Assembly: GCA_030248225.1 (NCBI GenBank)
Contig: JASANE010020040.1
Coordinates: forward strand, 1 to 64,000
Source of the DNA: Trileptium ribeirensis
Taxonomy: Eukaryota > Nematoda > Enoplea > Enoplida > Thoracostomopsidae
Length of the DNA: 64,000 nucleotides
Direction: 5' to 3'
Below the pieces are notes generated by a model. The model worked only from the letters and a program-made list of their open reading frames with translations, ran no database searches and was not told the origin of the DNA. This document shows positions 57,901 to 64,000 of the stretch, piece after piece. Made by a program: the position numbers and the translations under genes. Every line of letters starts with the position of its first letter. Position 1 is the first letter of the stretch.

Positions 57901-59732
57901 AATCGATCTCTTAATATATACATAGTTATAAGTATAAATGTTTATGTATGTATGAATTTTGTGTAGAACAAGCGATTATAAAACGAGCATGTTCATTTCG
58001 ACAAAATGTTCTTTTATAATTTGCAGCTAGCTATCTTGGAGTGACAGACTCAAAAGCATCAGTTTATGACATCCATGCTAATTTTTAATATATTTTGGTT
58101 TACAAGATCCTCTTCCTGTTCAATAGGGTGGGGACATCCTCTTCGGACAAATTTTTGCTGTGTTGCATTTATACTAAAATTGGGATAATCACATTCACAA
58201 CTGATTACCGTTTTACGCATCGCCTAAGTATTGAAAAGGCGCTCTGTTGCTATTAAATTTACTCTAGATATTACCCTACTCAACAATAGTTTGATAAAAA
58301 ATAATGTTTACACAGTCCACATCTTATTTAAAAAACTGTAGAACTGACATAAACTGAAGACGATAGCGGCATCTACAAACTATTTATTTATGTAAAAGTC
58401 ACTAACGCGCGTGGAAACATGTCGACCCTTTCATTCTTAAACTAATGTGTATTTTGTGCAGTTTTGAAAAACTTTTCCCGAAGCCACGGATTGTATCTGG
58501 TTTGTTTCGATGCGACCCTCATACGCTAGGCACAACGTTGTCTGGGAGCTGTTGCAGCTTTTCTTAAGGAGCCTTATAACGCACGCGCAAATGCAAAGCA
58601 ACCCCGGTTAGTGGACCGATTTGCAACGTAATCCATGACAAATGTGTCGACTTAAAAGGGTTAACTGCATAATTTGTGTTTGTTAAAATTACTAAAATTA
58701 ATTACTTAGATTGCACTTCCCATGTTCACTTCCTAAGTGCAAAATTAGTAAAATCTCTCTCTAAGTGTTGTAGTTACCAACGATAAAAGCGACTAAATCT
58801 TTAATTGAATATGTCCAAGCATCTTTACATAAATCCGCAATCCTCCTTGTATCAACACGCATATCTTCATCGTTTGGGAAGTAGTGAATCAACTATCATT
58901 AAAATGAAAATTAATTCAAACCTTGCTGTTGTCAGAGATATATATTCATTACGACAGATTCAACTAACTTCAAATTTCTACAGGGTAAGTGATTTGCTCT
59001 ATACCTATATCTAGAATATTGTTGAAGCGAAAGCCGTGTTCACATGTCCTAAGCTGCGACTTGATTCGATCCGACCCGTACGATCATCATGCATTGGATA
59101 AACAAATCAAAAAAAATATCGTTTTAAACCAAATTCTGACATAAATTTTATTGGCTATGTTCGAATCCGCCTTGCGATGGTGACAAAAATTTAACATTGC
59201 ACTAATGGTTAGGTAGTGTGCGCGATGTATTAACATCACACACCAAGGCACTGTTCCTCCGCTAGTGATAACGATATATGCTATTCCATCAAGAGTCTAA
59301 GTGCTGAACACTCCGATTTCGGTATATGTTTTGGTCAAACACGTGGTTTTTAAGGTCATGATTTTTAAAATACGCCATTTATGATGCAGCAACGTATACC
59401 CGCTGTTCGGGGTCATTTTGCGATTAGCATCGCATGAATAGACCAGGAACATTGCAGTCTGATCCAAAATATTATTTGATGAATAGGAACAAACGTGCGA
59501 AATGGAAAAATGTGCGCGAACGCATATTCTATTCGTACATCCCATAGTCCATGTTCGCGTTGACAAAAATGCAAATACCAATGGCAAAAAATGTGAACAA
59601 GAATTTCTGTGTGAAACAATTCCTGATTTTCACAAAAGAACAACCTTGGTGTACGTACATAAATTAGATTCACAAATTACAGGTCATCGGATAACTCTCC
59701 CCGCAAGCGGGCAACCCATAGATACTATAATT
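54958..59732. other. AT-rich sequence of presumed MRE11 intron 2, nothing recognised
   Basis: No convincing ORF, splice-flanked exon or transposon end was found. Around 56290-56610 words of the type AATTCAATTTG and CAAATTCACC recur in both orientations, giving low-complexity, self-complementary sequence. The 58805-59014 frame shows no domain. Confidence 0.4.
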
Positions 59733-61115
59733 TTTAGTGAAACGATTTTGTTATTAAGGCCAAATTTTCATGACCTGCACATTTATTAATACCACCATAG
59801 ATATTTGTCTGTTCTGAGAGTGGTCAGAAATAGTATTCCCTCTGAGGGCCGGATCCTCCAGAGCGCTTGGCTACCCCCCTCCCTCTTACAGGTCACCCGC
59901 CCATACTGGAGGCGCCGCAGTTGTTTAACAAAAGAGCCTCACGACTATCACAATTTTTCTGACAAATCTTAAGCTTTTGTTGTTGTGTTACAATGTCATT
60001 GACAATTTGGCTCAATTATAATAACAATTTTTAGTGAACCGACTTTATTATTAAGGCCATAATTTTATGATCTACAAATGTAACACCACCAGATAAGGGA
60101 AGCGTAAGCAAACTCACACCCTTTAGATTATTGCGAAATTTAGTATATATACTAAATTTATACCATAAATTGAGTATATATACCATATGCTATATGTCTG
60201 TTCTGAGCGCAGTTGTAAATAGTTCTCCTGAGTTCCGCCCACTGCCCCCGACAGCGGTCTCGGCTACGCCCGTACCCTTACAGCTCACCCGACCCCCCTG
60301 GAGGCGCCGCAGGCGGTTTATGAAAGAGCGTTCCGACTATAATAATTTTTCCGATAAATCTTAAGCTTTCGGTGTCGTGTTACAATGTCATTGACAATAA
60401 TAGGTCAATCATAATAATAATTTTTAGTGAAACGGCTTATTATAAAGGCTGAAGATTTATGTCCTACAGATGTAATACCACCATATATTGTTTGTCTGTT
60501 CTGAGAACAGTCGGAAATAGAATCCCCACTAGGGACGAATCCCACCACCCCACAACAATAGGCTCGCCTACTCCACCCTTCACAGCTCACCCGACACCCC
60601 TGCAGGCACCAACCTACAAGGTGCTTTCGCACACCACCCCTGCCGTTCGCCTGTGTCCTCTGGAAAACCGAAAGCTACTCCACGCGGACTCTAGTAATCC
60701 CATGAAACCTCATACCTTGAGTTTGCATAGTTTCCATTCCTGCTTTACCCTAAACATGGACAGTGTTGTTAGCAGTATAAACCTACAGTATTGCTTTAGT
60801 ACATCTTTCCACTTCAACATTTATGACCACCCATTTAGTTCCAGCCATGTAAAGCTGTGATACTGCATTTGTTTGTAATGAACTGAATATGTGCATCGTT
60901 ATTGTTCTCAAAATAAAGTTACGACTATCATAATTTCTATGATAAATCTTAAGCTATCGTTGCTGTGTTACAATGTCATTGACATTTTAGCTCAATTATA
61001 ATAATTATTTTTAGTAAAACGACTTTATTATTAAGACCAAATTTTTATGAGCTACGATTGCAATACCACAAGATGTTATTTGTCTGTGCTGACCGCAGTC
61101 GGAAATAGTATTTTT
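59733..61115. repeat. Imperfect tandem repeat block, about four units
   Basis: Units share, in order, TTTTTAGTGAAACGACTTTATTATTAAGGCC-like sequence, AATACCACCA, TGTCTGTTCTGAG..CAGTCGGAAATAG, a CCC-rich part with GGAGGCGCCGCAG, and GTGTTACAATGTCATTGACA. The anchor tctgt.ctgag begins at 59808, 60197, 60495 and (as tctgtgctgac) 61083. Spacing is irregular (389, 298 and 588 bp), and an unrelated stretch at about 60640-60900 interrupts the last interval. No inverted ends were found. Confidence 0.8.
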
Positions 61116-63339
61116 TATTATATAAGGATTTGTCGCCCAACATGCCTCTTGAATAGCTCGCATATTTAAACTGAAATGAAAATTACTAGTGTTTTTTCAA
61201 TTTTTCGGTGATAGTGAACCAGCAGATTTTGAATCGTTGGCATATATAACTAATTTTTTATTACATTTGGGTGCATATTCCAGGTTCCTATAGGCATTGT
61301 TGTTGTTGCTGAGGATTATTACCGAAAAACACACAGCTAAGTTGTACATAGCGCAACAAAATGTGCACAAAGAACTAGCATATAAGCTTAATTCATTTAT
61401 TAAATAAAATTGGTGGTGCATATAGCAACATTACGAACGGATCGTTGAAGTGCAAGAGAATTGCAATAAAGTCGAGTTATATTTGGTTCCTGCAATATTG
61501 GTCAAATAGCAAAGCAATTACGAAACGTTTTGCTCCGTTTGACTAAAGCATCACGCAAGCTGAGGCAAAACTTGCTCAACAACATAAAGAAAATTATCTC
61601 AGACCACTAAACCAAAATATTCAACGTTTTCTGATTCTACGAACGAAGACATTATGTAAAAACTATGGTTCGAAAATCTTAGTGAGTGCGGATTTCAGCG
61701 GATCCAAACTCGATTGCTTCTGGTTCCGTTGATAAAATGAATTACAAAGATTTATTTATTTAACGCTGGCCTAGTTTAGTAGCCTGCTGTGACTTACTTT
61801 CGTAAGAATAAGAAAACCTCGAATTTAAGCAAGGGCTCTCAAAATCGCTTGAACTATTACAAAGGGTTATTTTTATTTTCCGATTCTAGTCCTCACAAAA
61901 CAAGTGCAATTAATATCAGCACGGCCACTATCTTGTGTATTTTTGTGGAGTAGCGGAGTTTTTAGGGATCAAACAGACAAGAAATACTGCAAGATAATTG
62001 TAACACACATGATACACTGTCGCGATAAAAGAAATCGACAAGTTGTCGCAAAATTGAGCAAGTCTTTGAGTCTTAAAAGATGACTCCAGATGCATTCAGC
62101 AATCGCAAACAATATTTAAAAGGTGAGACTTGCGGTTTCACTGTTGTCCATGCAAGTTAAAATTTTCCAAAATGCCCATATCACATGCAGTGATGATCCA
62201 ACAGTGAAGTTACCACTAATCCAACAGGTATGTTTTACTAATTCCTTGCACATATTTTATACTGTGACTGTTAACACACATCATGAAGTATACGACATCT
62301 TTTAAGGCGAAATCAAGGGCTATAAGGAATCGCCCAGCCTAATTTATGGAAATGATTTTGTGTCGTATCAAGTCAAGAGTTTCTAACCTTTCAGTCGCGA
62401 AATATAGTAGAATTGAGGTTGAGAACAACCTGAAACATTTAAATAAGTTCTTATAATTATCTTTAAATACTATATAATTCTATATAAGATAATACTTAAT
62501 TTATTAATAAATATTTAGATACAATGAAACATGAATATCTTAATCCTATGATTTTCAGAACAATATCATTCTGCTTTGGGTGGGCAAAAAACACCTGAGC
62601 TTGTGTTGAGTGGAGGTGCGAGAACGTATATTTGGTTCTAAGAGCGTTGCTATGATGTGGATAGATGTTGACTATGTTCCTGTGTTCCACGAAGCAGGTT
62701 TGTCACAACAGTAGAATTTGAAGTCAGATATTTTTAGTTGAAGCCTCATGTCTATAGTTTAGGTACGGTTCAATGGAAAATATCGGTGTAGCCGGTTTTC
62801 TGAAGAATGTTCACGAAAAATGCGATTACTTGTTACTCAATATCAGTGCAAACCTGGGTGAAGATAATATCCAATGCAAAAATGTAAAATTATTGTTATC
62901 ATGAAAAATACATGCAGCTCCAGATTAACACTTTCGCGCATAGAGTACCAAATTTTTAACAGCTTATAATGCGAAGATTTGCGGTAGCCAACGTCGTCTC
63001 GCAAGCGGGTTGTTATTCGCATGTCTTGCAAGCTTCCGCAAAGAATCGAACAACAGCTACAAAATATTGTAATATCTAGCGTACAAAGTTTGCACACAAA
63101 CGATTCAGGATGGATAACCCTTTCCAGCAAAAGCTTGTTCAACATTGCACGAAATACACGTTAATTTAAGCCGGAAAGGGTAAATCAGTAATTTATACTA
63201 TCTCTCGATTAATTATAATATCAAGAATCGATGCTGACCGGCTCTTCTAAAGAATCTGAAACTCTTAAGATTTCCTTTTTGTCGCCTGTACGTCGCGGTG
63301 GTTTTCGGCTTTATCTCCATAATTTATCACCCACTTGAT
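61116..63339. other. AT-rich sequence, nothing recognised
   Basis: Small frames only. A possible donor-like caacag|gtatgt at 62227 follows a short open stretch, but there is not enough coding signal to call an exon. Confidence 0.4.
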
Positions 63340-63750
63340 GAGTCTTCAACGCGACTACACCACCCGCATTATTAAACCACTAAATCCATATCCATAGTTT
63401 TGGGCAATAGTCTTACACCTCACTAATGTTCGTAGACCATTACGTTTACACCCTATCCATGTTCTTAGATCACTAAATTTATATTACACCCATACTCATG
63501 AAGTACTAAATTGAGATCACACAGGTTCCTGGAACACTAATTCAAAACCTCTTCTTTCCGCCCCTGCTTGTGGACTACTAAAACTCCGAGTCTTTGAAAA
63601 TTTTTCGAAACTACTTTCGAAAATTCTAAAAAACTTTAGACCTCTCCATAAACCATATGGTATCAATTAGTGGAGAAGGAACCTGGTTATCTAAATTTAG
63701 TGGTGGGTTCTGAATTTAGTGGTGCATGAACATGGATGAAGTGCAAATTT
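63340..63750. repeat. Degenerate short repeats around CACTAAATTTA
   Basis: Between 63370 and 63590 words like gac/gat-CACTAA-ATT and TTACACCC/ATTACACCC recur about every 40-45 bp. The inverse TAAATTTAGTGG appears at about 63690-63725. This suggests a decayed satellite or foldback repeat. Confidence 0.4.
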
Positions 63751-64000
63751 AGAAGGCTAAGAAAATGGGTCGAGTAATCATGTTTATGACCCACCAACTC
63801 ATCAAACACGACCGCGACAAACGGTGCACAGAGAAAAACGAGACGCTGTGTCACATTCTTCACTAGAGTCGATCACCATCAACTCTTGCTAATATTTAAT
63901 TGAATGCACTTATTTGGTGCATCTGAATGTTTGAATTCAATGAAAATTATATAAACTAATTCACTTGAAATTCATAATAGAAAATGTTAGCCTGCAACAT

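Noticed and set aside
58805..59014. Possible host exon with an open 69-codon frame
   Set aside because: No similarity I can recognise to MRE11 or any other family, and no convincing acceptor at its start.
62123..62228. Possible MRE11 exon because it contains SDDPT followed by a gtatgt donor
   Set aside because: Homologues have GNHDDP at this point; the essential GNH and surrounding residues are absent.

Overview
This is a eukaryotic, almost certainly invertebrate metazoan, nuclear window. The evidence is two spliced exons of the DNA-repair nuclease gene MRE11 separated by a roughly 14 kb intron, no operon-like gene packing, and a heavy load of animal-type transposable elements: a Ty3/gypsy LTR element with an env-like gene, several non-LTR retrotransposons and many hAT-like DNA elements. 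Nothing fixes the phylum. No tRNA, rRNA or CRISPR array was recognised.

Layout. 1-3056: unassigned, GC-richer DNA with two AT microsatellite patches and an inverted match between its first 30 bases and 2139-2168. 3157-3600: a seven-copy minisatellite. 5930-8170: remnants of an RTE-like LINE (minus) and of a second gypsy-type gag/protease (plus). 8973-11432: a long uninterrupted but 5'-truncated LINE ORF. 12413-14225: a hAT-like transposon with a partial transposase. 14793-29721: a large, broken, minus-strand gypsy-class element. Read 5' to 3' on the minus strand it runs: LTR remnant, primer-binding site, gag, a weakly SGNH-hydrolase-like ORF, an unassigned ORF ending in a hydrophobic segment, an env-like glycoprotein, protease, RT, RNase H, integrase with GPY/F module, an acidic accessory ORF, and an LTR region with a 321-bp tandem duplication. 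A LINE fragment and two copies of a 1.16 kb hAT-like element are nested inside it. The placement of the env-like region between gag and pol is the most unusual feature of the window.

30117-33305: dispersed and tandem repeats. 33585-33753 and 47811-48001: MRE11 coding exons 1 and 2 (plus strand). A decayed duplicate of exon 1 lies just downstream of it, and intron 1 holds two hAT-like elements with perfect 8-bp target duplications, a 265-bp tandem duplication and other repeats. Presumed intron 2 (after 48001) contains a minus-strand I/LOA-like LINE with RNase H (about 49565-54957). That LINE is itself interrupted by a 351-bp element and by a 1592-bp terminal-inverted-repeat element carrying repeated C-tract/GACC motifs. 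54958-64000 is AT-rich non-coding DNA with a tandem-repeat block near 59.7-61.1 kb. MRE11 exon 3 was not found and presumably lies beyond the window.

The genes do not form a pathway. MRE11 is the only host gene recognised; the rest is a layered record of transposition. In four cases removing an insertion plus one target-site copy puts the host element's flanking frames back in register, which gives a relative order: the gypsy and I-like elements came first, the hAT-like and terminal-inverted-repeat elements later.
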